Assembly: GCA_963796915.1 (NCBI GenBank)
Contig: CAWCNI010000004.1
Location: 1,612,001 to 1,676,000, forward strand
Direction of reading: 5' to 3'
DNA length: 64,000 nt
Source: JAENWD01 sp963796915
GTDB taxonomy: Bacteria > Acidobacteriota > Vicinamibacteria > Vicinamibacterales > JAENWD01
The notes beneath the pieces are model-generated. The model searched no databases and was not told the DNA's origin. It saw nothing but the letters and a program-made list of their open reading frames with translations. This document shows positions 24,312 to 32,498 of this stretch, in pieces; position 1 is the stretch's first letter, and each line of letters begins with the position of its first letter. A program made the translations under genes and the position numbers.

Positions 24312-25157
24312 GTGACACGTCTTCGTAGCTATGCCTGTCTGGTCGGTGCGTTGGCCGTTTTGCTCGCATCCTGCGGCGGCGGCTCGCATCCGACGACACC
24401 AACGCCGACGCCCACACCCTCGGCACCGAAGCCGGCCTCGCTTTCGGCGCTGATGGCGGCCGGCGGCGAGCAGACGGCGACTGGCTACAAGTACACGTTG
24501 AACATCCACGTCACCGAGAGCGCCGGCACCAACGCGAAGATCAACACCGTCGACGTGGTGTTCTACAAGGACGGCAGCGTCTTCGCCCAGATCGAGTCGC
24601 CGTACGGGCCGGAGGCCTGGCTCAACGAGAACAACACGATCGCCGCGTTCGGCGTGCTCAACACCAGGGACCTGGTGATCGACGACGACGTGACGGGCAT
24701 CTTTGCCGATCGTGTGGACGCGAAACTGGACTACGTCGACGGCCTGCAGAACACCGCGGCGCTGACAGTCACTTCCAAGATCCCGCCACTGGCGGGCCCG
24801 GCGCCCGGCTCGCAGTTCGCGATGACCGGCACTGTCTACGAAGTGCCGGGCAGCTTCCCTGTTCACGGCGCCACCGTCAAGATCGTGCAGGGCCCCAACG
24901 CCGGACGGTCGGCAGTCACCGACGGCAGCGGCCGCTACGCGCTGCCAAACATGGCAGTCGGCACCTTCGTCGTCGAGATCTCGAAGACCGAGTACGCCAC
25001 GCTCGATCAAGCCGTGTTGCTCAACGCGGACCGCGTGATCGACTTCAACATCAGCAAGGGCGCATCGGCCAGGGCCCCGATGTCAGGCGTCGCGGCGAGC
25101 GGGCCAACCGGACGTCCCGCGGGTGCGCCGGCGCGGCTACCGCGTACTGCGCGATAG
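24312..25157 (+). CDS. Lipoprotein with carboxypeptidase-regulatory-like domain
   Basis: GTG 24312 with GGAG 7 nt upstream starts a 281-aa protein. The lipobox is 'LLASCGGG', followed by a Thr/Pro linker. The middle part is a beta-rich domain ('TGYKYTLNIHVTES', 'INTVDVVFYKDGSVFA'), and the C-terminal ~100 residues are a CarboxypepD_reg-like/SpaA-like fold: 'MTGTVYEVPGSFPVHGATVK', 'SAVTDGSGRYALPNMAVGTF' and 'VVEISKTEYATLDQAV'. Such domains bind surfaces or sugars and also occur at the N-terminus of the TonB receptor in this window. No enzymatic motif. Confidence 0.72.
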   Translation: MTRLRSYACLVGALAVLLASCGGGSHPTTPTPTPTPSAPKPASLSALMAAGGEQTATGYKYTLNIHVTESAGTNAKINTVDVVFYKDGSVFAQIESPYGPEAWLNENNTIAAFGVLNTRDLVIDDDVTGIFADRVDAKLDYVDGLQNTAALTVTSKIPPLAGPAPGSQFAMTGTVYEVPGSFPVHGATVKIVQGPNAGRSAVTDGSGRYALPNMAVGTFVVEISKTEYATLDQAVLLNADRVIDFNISKGASARAPMSGVAASGPTGRPAGAPARLPRTAR

Positions 25158-25481
25158 GGCGCGGTACAGGCCGTTTGGTAGTACGCCGAGTCCCCCACCG
25201 CCTTGCCGGGCGAACCGGCATGGTGATTCGACCCTGATACACCGGGGCGACGCTGGCGGGACATAAGTTCCGCACTCGAAGTCGACAACGAGCCTTCGCG
25301 AACCTCATCCCCCTCGCCAGTTCCAAGCCTGAAGTAGCGCGCCATTCCAGCACAACTCGCCGTTCCCTCTCTGTAGCCGGGGGATTTGTCGTCGGACAAC
25401 GTCCAGAACCGAGCTTGCCGGTATGTTTGCGGCAATCAGTTCGCCGGAAGCGCAGATAAGCCCCAGGGCAAGAGGCAGTTC
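25158..25481. other. Intergenic region, no gene seen
   Basis: This 324-nt stretch has no convincing reading frame. I looked for riboswitch-like conserved cores (c-di-GMP, cobalamin, TPP, glycine) before the secreted FG-GAP gene and saw none I could support. Confidence 0.5.
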
Positions 25482-26801
25482 GTGAAGAAACAGTTGTGTG
25501 TCGTCCTTGGTCTCGTTGTTCTCATATCCAGCCTGGCGGCGTCCGCTCACGCGACCCCGAAGGACGACCTCGTTCTGGACTTCGGACGCCTCGGCGTGTC
25601 GTTGCGGTCGCCGAATGGCGTGTATTCGAACCTCATCGCACTGAATCCAAGCGCGATGGCCAGCGGTGATGTCGATGGAAACGGCCAGGCCGACTTGATT
25701 CTCGCGTTTCCCGGACAAGGTGTCTGGGCTTGGCTGAACCACTCACGGTGGTTGCAACTGACGACACTGAACGCGGCGCATATCATCACAGCAAAGCTTG
25801 ACGGCAACGGAAAAGCGGCCGTTCTCGTCGACTTTCCAGGACGTGGCATCCTGGTGTGGCGCTCCAACGGCGCCTGGTCCCAGTTGTCAGCGCAAAGCCC
25901 CCGCTTCATGGTCAGCGGTGACCTGGATGGGAACGGACGGGCCGACGTGGTGATCGACTTCGCCGGACGCGGCGTCTGGGCGCTGATGAACAACCAGTCC
26001 TGGCGGCAGCTTCACGCTCGTGATGTCACCGCCATGGCGGTTGGAGATCTCGATGGGGGTGGCCGCGACGAGGTGCTTCTCAACTTCCCCGGTTCAGGCG
26101 TCTGGATCTGGCGGAACAACACGTCCTGGGCTCAATTGCACACCTGGAACGCATCACAAATAGTGACAGCCGACCTGGACGGCAACGGTCAGCGCGAGGC
26201 CGTCCTCGATTTCGCTGGCCACGGACTGTTTGTGTGGCAGAACAACAAATCGTGGTACCAGCTGCACGCAAAGGATGCGGAGACGCTTACGGCCGCCGAC
26301 CTCGACGGCAATGGGCGCGCCGACCTCGTTGTCGATTTCGGCGCGGCGGGAGTGTGGGCGTGGCGCAACGGCAGCAGTTGGTTGCAGCTGCACACGTTGA
26401 GCCCTGAAAATATCGTGGTCGGTAACTTTTCTGCGCCGCCGCCCCCGCCTCCGCCACCGCCGCCTTCACCGATATTTACGGTATGGGGTGGACCCAACTA
26501 CACACAGTACCTGGGATCTTTTACCTGCGTGTTCTGCACGGAATACAGAGCGGACTCTGTCAACAATCAATTCGGCGTGTATGGAAGCCCATACTCTTCG
26601 ACCAGCATCCGGAATGCTTTCTCGCAGTACGGAAGCCCGTACACCGTCTACAGCGCGTGCAACCAGTTCGCCAGCTACCCGCCGCGCGTGTATTTGAACG
26701 GCGTCTACGTCGGCGAGCTGACGTTGAACGGCTTCCGATACCAGGGGATCAAGACGTCCGCGATAGTCACCTGGCTGGCCGGCAGTGTCTGTAACCATTG
26801 A
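25482..26801 (+). CDS. Secreted FG-GAP/VCBS-like repeat protein with C-terminal YG-repeat domain
   Basis: The 439-aa protein starts at GTG 25482 (AGAGG upstream) with a signal peptide ending at SAHA. Seven ~45-residue repeats follow, each with a Ca-binding-like 'DLDGNGRADL' and a 'GVWAWxNxxSWxQLH' strand (for example 'GRGVWALMNNQSWRQLH'), as in integrin-type beta-propellers. A ten-residue poly-Pro hinge leads to a ~110-residue C-terminal domain, 'NQFGVYGSPYSSTSIRNAFS', 'YGSPYTVYSACNQFASYPPR' and 'GELTLNGF', a known small secreted repeat domain with Cys pairs. It is probably a surface or matrix protein; the propeller-YG fusion is unusual. Confidence 0.8.
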   Translation: MKKQLCVVLGLVVLISSLAASAHATPKDDLVLDFGRLGVSLRSPNGVYSNLIALNPSAMASGDVDGNGQADLILAFPGQGVWAWLNHSRWLQLTTLNAAHIITAKLDGNGKAAVLVDFPGRGILVWRSNGAWSQLSAQSPRFMVSGDLDGNGRADVVIDFAGRGVWALMNNQSWRQLHARDVTAMAVGDLDGGGRDEVLLNFPGSGVWIWRNNTSWAQLHTWNASQIVTADLDGNGQREAVLDFAGHGLFVWQNNKSWYQLHAKDAETLTAADLDGNGRADLVVDFGAAGVWAWRNGSSWLQLHTLSPENIVVGNFSAPPPPPPPPPPSPIFTVWGGPNYTQYLGSFTCVFCTEYRADSVNNQFGVYGSPYSSTSIRNAFSQYGSPYTVYSACNQFASYPPRVYLNGVYVGELTLNGFRYQGIKTSAIVTWLAGSVCNH

Positions 26802-26850
26802 CTGAAGTAGTCAAGGGGAACAAGGCCCGTCTGGACGAGCCTGGCTGGAT

Positions 26851-27045
26851 CCAGCGCTGTAACCGCAACGTTTTCAGCAGCGCCACGAAGCGCGGCTCGG
26901 CGCGAAGCGAATCGACGATCCGGTCCTGCCCCAGCCACGCCGTCATCTGGGAATCGGCGGCCTACGCCTGCTCCAGACTGTCGAGTGCGCGGGAGTGGTC
27001 GCCAAGCCCCAGGTTGACCAGCGCCATGTTGAACGGCAGCACTTC
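26851..27045 (-). pseudogene. C-terminal relic of a TPR protein
   Basis: In the minus frame starting at 27045 the sequence reads 'EVLPFNMALVNLGLGDHSRA' and 'LDSLEQA', an in-frame TAG, then 'AADSQMTAWLGQDRIVDSLR' and 'AEPRFVALLKTLRLQRW'. This is the usual last repeat and tail of TPR-bearing CadC/adenylate-cyclase-type regulators ('FDSLRxxPRFxxLL'). No start or upstream repeats remain: the DapA-like stop lies 10 nt before it in the same frame. It is a genuine remnant. The remaining bases between 26802 and 27054 show nothing else. Confidence 0.65.
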
Positions 27046-27054
27046 AACTCGACT

Positions 27055-28119
27055 TCACGGCGTGAGCCAGTCGTCGAGCCCTTCGCGGACAAAGGCATCG
27101 TCGTTCAGGTGGGGATAGGCCTTCCACACGCGAGTGATCTCCTCCGCCTGGCCTGGGCTCAGCGTCTCGTCTGGGTCGAGGCACCAGATGCCCTCCAGCA
27201 GCCCCTGCCGGCGCAAGACCTCATGCAGGCCCGCGATGCACCCGGCAAAGCCGTGCGCGGCGTCGAAGAACGCGGCGTTGCTGTCGGTCACTTCGACACT
27301 CCGCCGCAACAGCTCGCTGGAGACCCCGGCCGACTCTCGCCCGACGCCCTGGCACTGCTGCAGGAGCTCCACGGCGCGCCGCGTCCAGACGGCCCAATGG
27401 CCAAGGAGCCCTCCCACGAGCCGGCGCTCCTGCGGCCGCCCGTTGGCGTGGAAGACAAACGGCGTCAGCAGATCGAGGACGATGTTGTCGTCGTTGCCGG
27501 TGTAGAGCGCGATGTCTCGTCCGGATTCGGCAACGGCGCGCACCACGTCGAGCGTCTGATAGCGGTTGAAGGGGGCGATCTTGATGGCGACGACGTTCTC
27601 GATCTCGGCGAACGCGCGCCAGAACCCGTGCGAGAGCACGCGGCCCCCGACCGCCGGTTGCAGGTAGAACCCGACCACCGGAACGACCTCCGCCACGCGG
27701 CGGCAGTGCACCAGGAGAGCGGCGTCATCCGCGCTCTTCATGGCGGCCAGACTCAACAGGCCGGCGTCGTAGCGCAAATCCGCAAGCAGCTGTGCCTCGC
27801 GGACGGCCTGTGCCGTCTCTCCGCAGATTCCGCCGATCCGGAGCAACGGCTCCGGCCTCGTGCGGTCGGCGCGGTCCATTTCTTCCGCGGCCAATTCCAG
27901 CACCGGAGCAAACAGCCCAATCCGCGGCTCGCGGATGGCGAACTGCGTCGTGTGCACGCCGACAGCCAGGCCGCCGGCGCCCGCAGCGATGTAATACCGC
28001 GTCAGCGCGCGCTGGCGTCGCTCGTCGAGACGGCGGTCCGCGGTGAGCGCGAGAGGGTGCGCAGGGATGACGGTACCTCGTGCCAGCACCTGCCGTCGCG
28101 TGTGATCCAGTGGTGTCAT
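27055..28119 (-). CDS. Dihydrodipicolinate synthase family (DapA-like) aldolase
   Basis: The 354-aa TIM-barrel protein has the class-I aldolase Schiff-base Lys in 'VVAIKIAPFNRY', preceded by 'VPVVGFYLQPAVGG'. It is longer than housekeeping DapA (~290 aa), and the N-terminus 'GTVIPAHPLALTADRRLDER' and 'YYIAAGAGGLAVGVHTTQFA' resembles the DHDPS-family enzymes that cleave or form keto-sugar acids. ATG 28119 has no good ribosome site. An SDR gene lies 33 nt upstream on the same strand, so the two likely catalyse successive steps on one acid substrate. The exact substrate is unknown. Confidence 0.85.
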   Translation of the reverse strand: MTPLDHTRRQVLARGTVIPAHPLALTADRRLDERRQRALTRYYIAAGAGGLAVGVHTTQFAIREPRIGLFAPVLELAAEEMDRADRTRPEPLLRIGGICGETAQAVREAQLLADLRYDAGLLSLAAMKSADDAALLVHCRRVAEVVPVVGFYLQPAVGGRVLSHGFWRAFAEIENVVAIKIAPFNRYQTLDVVRAVAESGRDIALYTGNDDNIVLDLLTPFVFHANGRPQERRLVGGLLGHWAVWTRRAVELLQQCQGVGRESAGVSSELLRRSVEVTDSNAAFFDAAHGFAGCIAGLHEVLRRQGLLEGIWCLDPDETLSPGQAEEITRVWKAYPHLNDDAFVREGLDDWLTP

Positions 28120-28152
28120 GGTGAGCGCCCGCGCTTCAGATGTCGACAGTGC

Positions 28153-29196
28153 CTAGAAGCGCCCGGACCGTTCCTCGAAGTGCGTGGGCTTGGCGAGGGT
28201 CTCTCCACCACGAGCGACCCAATCGGCAATCCAGACGATCATCCGCTCGGCGTCCACTCGCGGGCGGCCAAACAAGTCTTCCGCCTGTCTGGCATTGCTC
28301 AACAGGGCGTCGTCTGATTCCCGGCCTTCGAAGCGAACCGGCTTGTGCAGACACTCACCAAACCGTTCGGCCACACGCCGCACGCTGAGCAACTCCGGCC
28401 CTGCGATGTTCATCACCAACGCGGGCACTGAAGCGCAGGCAAGAGACCGCAAACTCATGGCACAGGCATCGCCCTGCCAGATGGCGTTCAGATAGCCCAT
28501 GGACAGAGGAACCGCGTGCCCCGCATGGACACGCTGCGCGATGTCTACCAGCACGCCATAGCGGAGCTCCGTCGCGTAGTTCAGTCGGAGAATGGACATC
28601 CTCGTGCGGTTCGTGCGACTGAAGTGCTCGAAGATTCGCTCGCGCCCGAGGCAGCTCATGGCGTATTCGCCGACCGGGTTTGGGGCGTCTGCTTCCACCG
28701 ACCCGCCACCAGAGACCGGTGACAACCCGTAGACGTTGCCGGTCGAAAACACCGCAATGCGACTGGTGGGGAATCGCTCGCTCACCATCCCGGGCAGGAA
28801 GCTGTTCATGGCCCAGGTCAGCGATTCCTGACCTGTCGATCCGAACTTCATGCCGGCCATGAAGATGACGTTGGCGGCATCGGGAAGATCGGCGAGCGCC
28901 TGCCGGTTCATCAGATCACGGGAAAGCGTCTCCACGCCCCACGATTGCAGCTGCGCCGACAGGGTGGGCGACGAAAATCGCGAGACACCAATCACCCGGC
29001 GGGAACTGCCGGCGGCATCGGATGCCCGCCTTGCCATGCGGGCCAGCGTCGGCCCCATCTTGCCACCCACGCCGAGGATGAGGACGTCGCCGTCGAGCGA
29101 CGCGAGCGTACGCGTCACGTCCTCGGTCGGCTCGCTCAACAAGTCGTCGAGCTCGTCGACGTCGCGGATCGACGCGTTGCCGTCAGAGGTTGCCAC
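28153..29196 (-). CDS. NAD-dependent epimerase/dehydratase family protein (extended SDR)
   Basis: The 347-aa protein has a Rossmann nucleotide-binding motif 'DVLILGVGGKMGPTLARMA' after a ~35-residue N-terminal extension, then 'NVIFMAGMKFGSTGQ', 'RIAVFSTGNVYGL' (with the SDR Ser) and 'VGEYAMSCLGRE' (YxxxC in place of the usual YxxxK). The Lys position of the catalytic Tyr-Lys pair is therefore altered, so dehydrogenase activity is doubtful unless alignment shifts it. It starts with GTG 29196 and leads the SDR-DapA unit. Its start is back to back with the GNAT gene. Confidence 0.82.
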   Translation of the reverse strand: MATSDGNASIRDVDELDDLLSEPTEDVTRTLASLDGDVLILGVGGKMGPTLARMARRASDAAGSSRRVIGVSRFSSPTLSAQLQSWGVETLSRDLMNRQALADLPDAANVIFMAGMKFGSTGQESLTWAMNSFLPGMVSERFPTSRIAVFSTGNVYGLSPVSGGGSVEADAPNPVGEYAMSCLGRERIFEHFSRTNRTRMSILRLNYATELRYGVLVDIAQRVHAGHAVPLSMGYLNAIWQGDACAMSLRSLACASVPALVMNIAGPELLSVRRVAERFGECLHKPVRFEGRESDDALLSNARQAEDLFGRPRVDAERMIVWIADWVARGGETLAKPTHFEERSGRF

Positions 29197-29250
29197 TCGG
29201 GAGTCCGTCCCCGCCGATTGTACGTCGGCAGCCCGGTGAGCTCATCGGCT

Positions 29251-29256
29251 TACAAT
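29251..29256 (+). promoter_or_regulatory. -10-like TACAAT for GNAT gene
   Basis: TACAAT ends 6 nt before GTG 29263. There is no ribosome site, so a leaderless transcript beginning at or near the GTG is likely. Confidence 0.45.
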
Positions 29257-29262
29257 CCCGAC

Positions 29263-30132
29263 GTGGATGCCAGCAACATGCGGCTGCGCGTGATGACGAG
29301 CGCGGACATTCCAGCGGGGATGCAGCTGAAGGAACGCGCGGGATGGAACCAGACGGCGGCAGACTGGCGGCGATTTCTCGAACACAGTCCCGAGGGATGC
29401 TTCGTCGCTGAAGTCGGCGCGCAGGTCTGCGGCACCGTCACGACTATCACCTTCGAGGACCGCTTCGCCTGGATTGGCATGGTACTGGTCGATCCTGAGT
29501 GTCGCGGCCGAGGTTTCGGCACCGCGCTGCTCGAACGGGCGATTCATTACCTCGACGAGCTGGATCTGTCAGCGATCAAGCTCGACGCGACCCCGCAAGG
29601 ACAACCCCTTTACGAGAAATTGGGGTTCCTGCCGGAGTACGAGATCGGGCGATGGACCCGGCGGCAGCCGCCCGGCGTGGCGATGCCGGCGCGGACCGCC
29701 GTGGCCGAATCAGCCTCTCCGGCGCTCGTCGAGAGCATCTGCGAATTCGATCGACAGGTGTTTGGCGCCGATCGAACCGGCCTGCTGATGTCGTTGCACG
29801 AAGAGGCGCCGGAGCTCACGCGGGGAATTCTCAGGGACGGAACCCTTGCAGGCTATGCGCTCGGCCGGCGAGGATCGTTCGCCGACCATCTCGGTCCGTG
29901 GATGGCACGCGATCCCGACACCGCTCGTCAGTTGCTGGAGGCTTTTCTGGCGGCCTCTTCGCGGCAGACGCAGATCGCCGATTGCCTGAGTGCACACGCG
30001 GCGACTGGCGAGCTCGTGAAGTCCTTTGGGTTCGGCTACTCACGCCCGCTCATTCGAATGTTTCGCGGCTCGAACGACCACCCAGGCCGGCCCGACCTGC
30101 TATGCGGGATTCTCGGGCCGGAGTTCGGCTGA
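29263..30132 (+). CDS. GNAT family N-acetyltransferase (two-domain)
   Basis: The 289-aa protein is taken from GTG 29263 because TACAAT lies 6 nt upstream; ATG 29278 is the alternative. The N-terminal GNAT domain (~6-140) has motif A 'AWIGMVLVDPECRGRGFGTA' with the acetyl-CoA loop 'RGRGFG', and 'LYEKLGFLPEYEIGRW'. The C-terminal half ('ICEFDRQVFGADRTGLLMSL', 'GYALGRRGSFADHLGPW') matches the GNAT-associated second domain of YitH/HPA2-like proteins. The acceptor substrate is unknown. The MFS gene begins 9 nt after the stop, suggesting shared expression. Confidence 0.85.
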   Translation: MDASNMRLRVMTSADIPAGMQLKERAGWNQTAADWRRFLEHSPEGCFVAEVGAQVCGTVTTITFEDRFAWIGMVLVDPECRGRGFGTALLERAIHYLDELDLSAIKLDATPQGQPLYEKLGFLPEYEIGRWTRRQPPGVAMPARTAVAESASPALVESICEFDRQVFGADRTGLLMSLHEEAPELTRGILRDGTLAGYALGRRGSFADHLGPWMARDPDTARQLLEAFLAASSRQTQIADCLSAHAATGELVKSFGFGYSRPLIRMFRGSNDHPGRPDLLCGILGPEFG

Positions 30133-30141
30133 ACCAGCCTC

Positions 30142-31407
30142 ATGACTGACCTCGGGCCAACGCGCATCTTCTACGGCTGGTGGATTGTCGCCGCCGCATT
30201 TCTGAACCTGTTCTTCGGAGTCGGCGTCATCTTTTACGGGTTCCCGGTCCTGTATCCCGCGCTGGTCGAGTCCCTGGGCTTCACTCGCGCGCAGGTCACG
30301 CAGGGATTCCTGCTTGGATTTCTGCTCGTCGGTTTGCCGTTCGGGTTCCTGGCAGGCGCGCTGATCGACCGCATCGGAGCGCGCGTGGTGATCCTCGCGG
30401 GAATCGGCTTCGTCGGGCTGTCTCTGCTGCTGATGGGTACGATGACGAAGCTGTGGCACTACGAGCTGCTCTGCATCACCGAGGTCATTGGCTACGTGCT
30501 CGCGGGTCCCATCGCGAATCAGGTGCTTATCGCACGCTGGTTTCGAATGCGCCGCGGCCGCGCCATGGGCTACGCGTATCTCGGCCTGGGGCTTGGCGGC
30601 GTGTTCGCCCCGCTGCTCGTCAATTTCCTGCTGCGTCACTATGGCTGGCGGCACGCCCTGGAGATCGTTGGACTCCTCATCCTGATGGTGCTCTTCCCGG
30701 TGGGGATCTGGGTCACGCGCTCGACGCCGGCCGACATGGGGCTTCTGCCGGACGGGATGCCGATCGATCGGGCGACCGACGAACAGTTCGCGATCGTGTC
30801 CCCTGCGCTCGGGGTGCGGGCGGCAATGCGCACAAGAAACTTCTGGCTCATCCTCGCCGGGTCGACCCTGGTGATGGGCGCTATCGGCTCGGTGATCCAG
30901 CACTTCATTCTTTTTCTCGAGGACTCCGGCTACTCGCCGACGATAGCCTCGCGATTCCTGACGGGCCTTCTGGTGTCGAGCCTTGGCGGGCGCGTGGTGG
31001 TCGGCTATGTCGCGGACCGTTTCAGCAAGAAGAACATCACCGCGCTGTTCTACGTGCTGCTCAGCGTATCGCTGCTCCTGCTCGCCGGGGCGCGGGAGCC
31101 GGTGGTCGTCTGGGTCTTCGGCGCAGTATTTGGCTTTGCCATGGGCGCGGACTACATGCTCATTCCGCTGGTCACCGCCGAATGCTTCGGCACGTCGTCG
31201 CTTGGCAAGCTACTGGCCCTGATCATCATGGGCTACTCGCTCGGCCAGTGGGGCGGGCCATGGATCGCGGGCCGAATCTTCGACGCGCGCCACAGCTACG
31301 ATGTGGCCTGGAACATCATGGCCGTGGCGGGCGTGGTGGGCGCCGCCGCGATCTACGCCGTCGATCCGCTCAGAGAGAAGCCGCAGGCTGGCCCCTCATC
31401 CACCTGA
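30142..31407 (+). CDS. MFS transporter (OFA/monocarboxylate-type)
   Basis: The 421-aa, 12-TM transporter begins 'RIFYGWWIVAAAFLNLFFGV', the N-terminal 'YGWW/VV' signature of the oxalate-formate antiporter and monocarboxylate porter branch. Motif A is 'GALIDRIGARVVIL' between TM2 and TM3, and 'VGYVADRFSKKNITALF' in the second half. The central loop carries 'PADMGLLPDGMP', typical of this branch. It probably carries a small organic acid. It follows the GNAT gene closely and converges with the ABC transporter operon. Confidence 0.88.
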   Translation: MTDLGPTRIFYGWWIVAAAFLNLFFGVGVIFYGFPVLYPALVESLGFTRAQVTQGFLLGFLLVGLPFGFLAGALIDRIGARVVILAGIGFVGLSLLLMGTMTKLWHYELLCITEVIGYVLAGPIANQVLIARWFRMRRGRAMGYAYLGLGLGGVFAPLLVNFLLRHYGWRHALEIVGLLILMVLFPVGIWVTRSTPADMGLLPDGMPIDRATDEQFAIVSPALGVRAAMRTRNFWLILAGSTLVMGAIGSVIQHFILFLEDSGYSPTIASRFLTGLLVSSLGGRVVVGYVADRFSKKNITALFYVLLSVSLLLLAGAREPVVVWVFGAVFGFAMGADYMLIPLVTAECFGTSSLGKLLALIIMGYSLGQWGGPWIAGRIFDARHSYDVAWNIMAVAGVVGAAAIYAVDPLREKPQAGPSST

Positions 31408-31451
31408 ACGCCGTGCGCCGGTCCCAGTGCGGCAGGTCCCCTCAGAGTTGG

Positions 31452-32498
31452 TCACCGGGTGCTGGTCATATCGATCTTCGCCGCCGCGATGTCGGTCGGG
31501 ATGAACCGGCGATCGACCAGACCTCGAACGTCGAGGTGCCGCTCGAGGATGCCGGCCTCCGTGGCCATGTCGGCAATCCGCTGCATCTCGTCGTCTCCCG
31601 GGGTGAGCATCCGGTAGCTGACGCGATCGGCAGGCTGCGTCAGGACGTAGCGGATGAGCGCTTCGTCCTGCCTGAAATACGGCGCGACTACCCGCGCGGC
31701 GTCAAGACGATGGGTCTCGGCCCACTCACCGCTCTCCGCGATACCGCGGACCAGGTCGCGCACCACGGCCGGGCGCTCGGCGATGAGCCGATCGGTGACG
31801 ACCAGCACGCACGAGATGAAGTGCGGCCAGATGTCCTTGGCGTGATAGAGCACGCGGCCCGACCCGTCGAGCTCCGCGCGCGCCGCGTGCGGCTCGCCGA
31901 CGAAGTACGCGTCGATGGCTTTGGCAGCGAGCGCGCCTGGCATGTCTGGCGGCGGCAGCTCGACGAACTTGATCGTCGCCGGATCGACGCCCTCGTCGTT
32001 CATCAGCTTGCGAATCACCAGGTACTGGTTGCTGTACTTGCTGGGGATGGCGAACACGCGCCCGCGAAGATCCTTGAGCGACGTGGCCACGAGATCCTTG
32101 CGGACGATCACGGTGGATCCGTCGCGGTGTCCGAGGTACGCGATCCGCACCCCGACGCCCTGCTCACGCAGCTTCATCGCCAGCGGCGCGATCATGAACG
32201 TCGCGTCGAGCCGTCCGCTCTTCAACGTCTCCACCACCGTTGGAAAGTCGGTGAAACGCTGGGACTCGAACCGCGTCGTGCGGCTCGTCTTCGATGCGAA
32301 ATCGGTGACCGGACAGGTCAGGTGGCACGTGACCGGCAGAAAGCCGACCGCCAGGGTCTCGCGCCCGCGCTGGTCCGTCTGTCCAGGCGCCTGCGCTTCG
32401 GCGTGGCGCCACGGATGAATGCGCAGGGCGGCGAAGACCGCGACGAACAGCAGCGCTCCCACGCTCCACAACACAAACGGCGACGACCTCGGCTTCAT
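31452..32498 (-). CDS. ABC transporter substrate-binding protein (SsuA/NrtA/ThiY-like), membrane-anchored
   Basis: The 348-aa protein has an N-terminal hydrophobic anchor ('FVLWSVGALLFVAVFAALRI') and a type-II binding fold: 'TLAVGFLPVTCHLTCPVTDF', 'TDFPTVVETLKSGRLDATFM', 'LKDLRGRVFAIPSKYSNQYL' and 'DAYFVGEPHAARAELD'. It lacks a lipobox, and the pair of Cys in 'CHLTCP' at the ligand-cleft entry is unusual: it could form a disulphide or bind a metal or haem-like ligand. It overlaps the ATPase gene by ATGA and is last in the operon. Substrate is not predictable; nitrate/sulfonate-type families are nearest. Confidence 0.85.
   Translation of the reverse strand: MKPRSSPFVLWSVGALLFVAVFAALRIHPWRHAEAQAPGQTDQRGRETLAVGFLPVTCHLTCPVTDFASKTSRTTRFESQRFTDFPTVVETLKSGRLDATFMIAPLAMKLREQGVGVRIAYLGHRDGSTVIVRKDLVATSLKDLRGRVFAIPSKYSNQYLVIRKLMNDEGVDPATIKFVELPPPDMPGALAAKAIDAYFVGEPHAARAELDGSGRVLYHAKDIWPHFISCVLVVTDRLIAERPAVVRDLVRGIAESGEWAETHRLDAARVVAPYFRQDEALIRYVLTQPADRVSYRMLTPGDDEMQRIADMATEAGILERHLDVRGLVDRRFIPTDIAAAKIDMTSTR

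Noticed and set aside
25158..25481. Riboswitch upstream of the FG-GAP/YG protein
   Set aside because: No conserved core of a known class could be found by eye, and covariance search was not possible.
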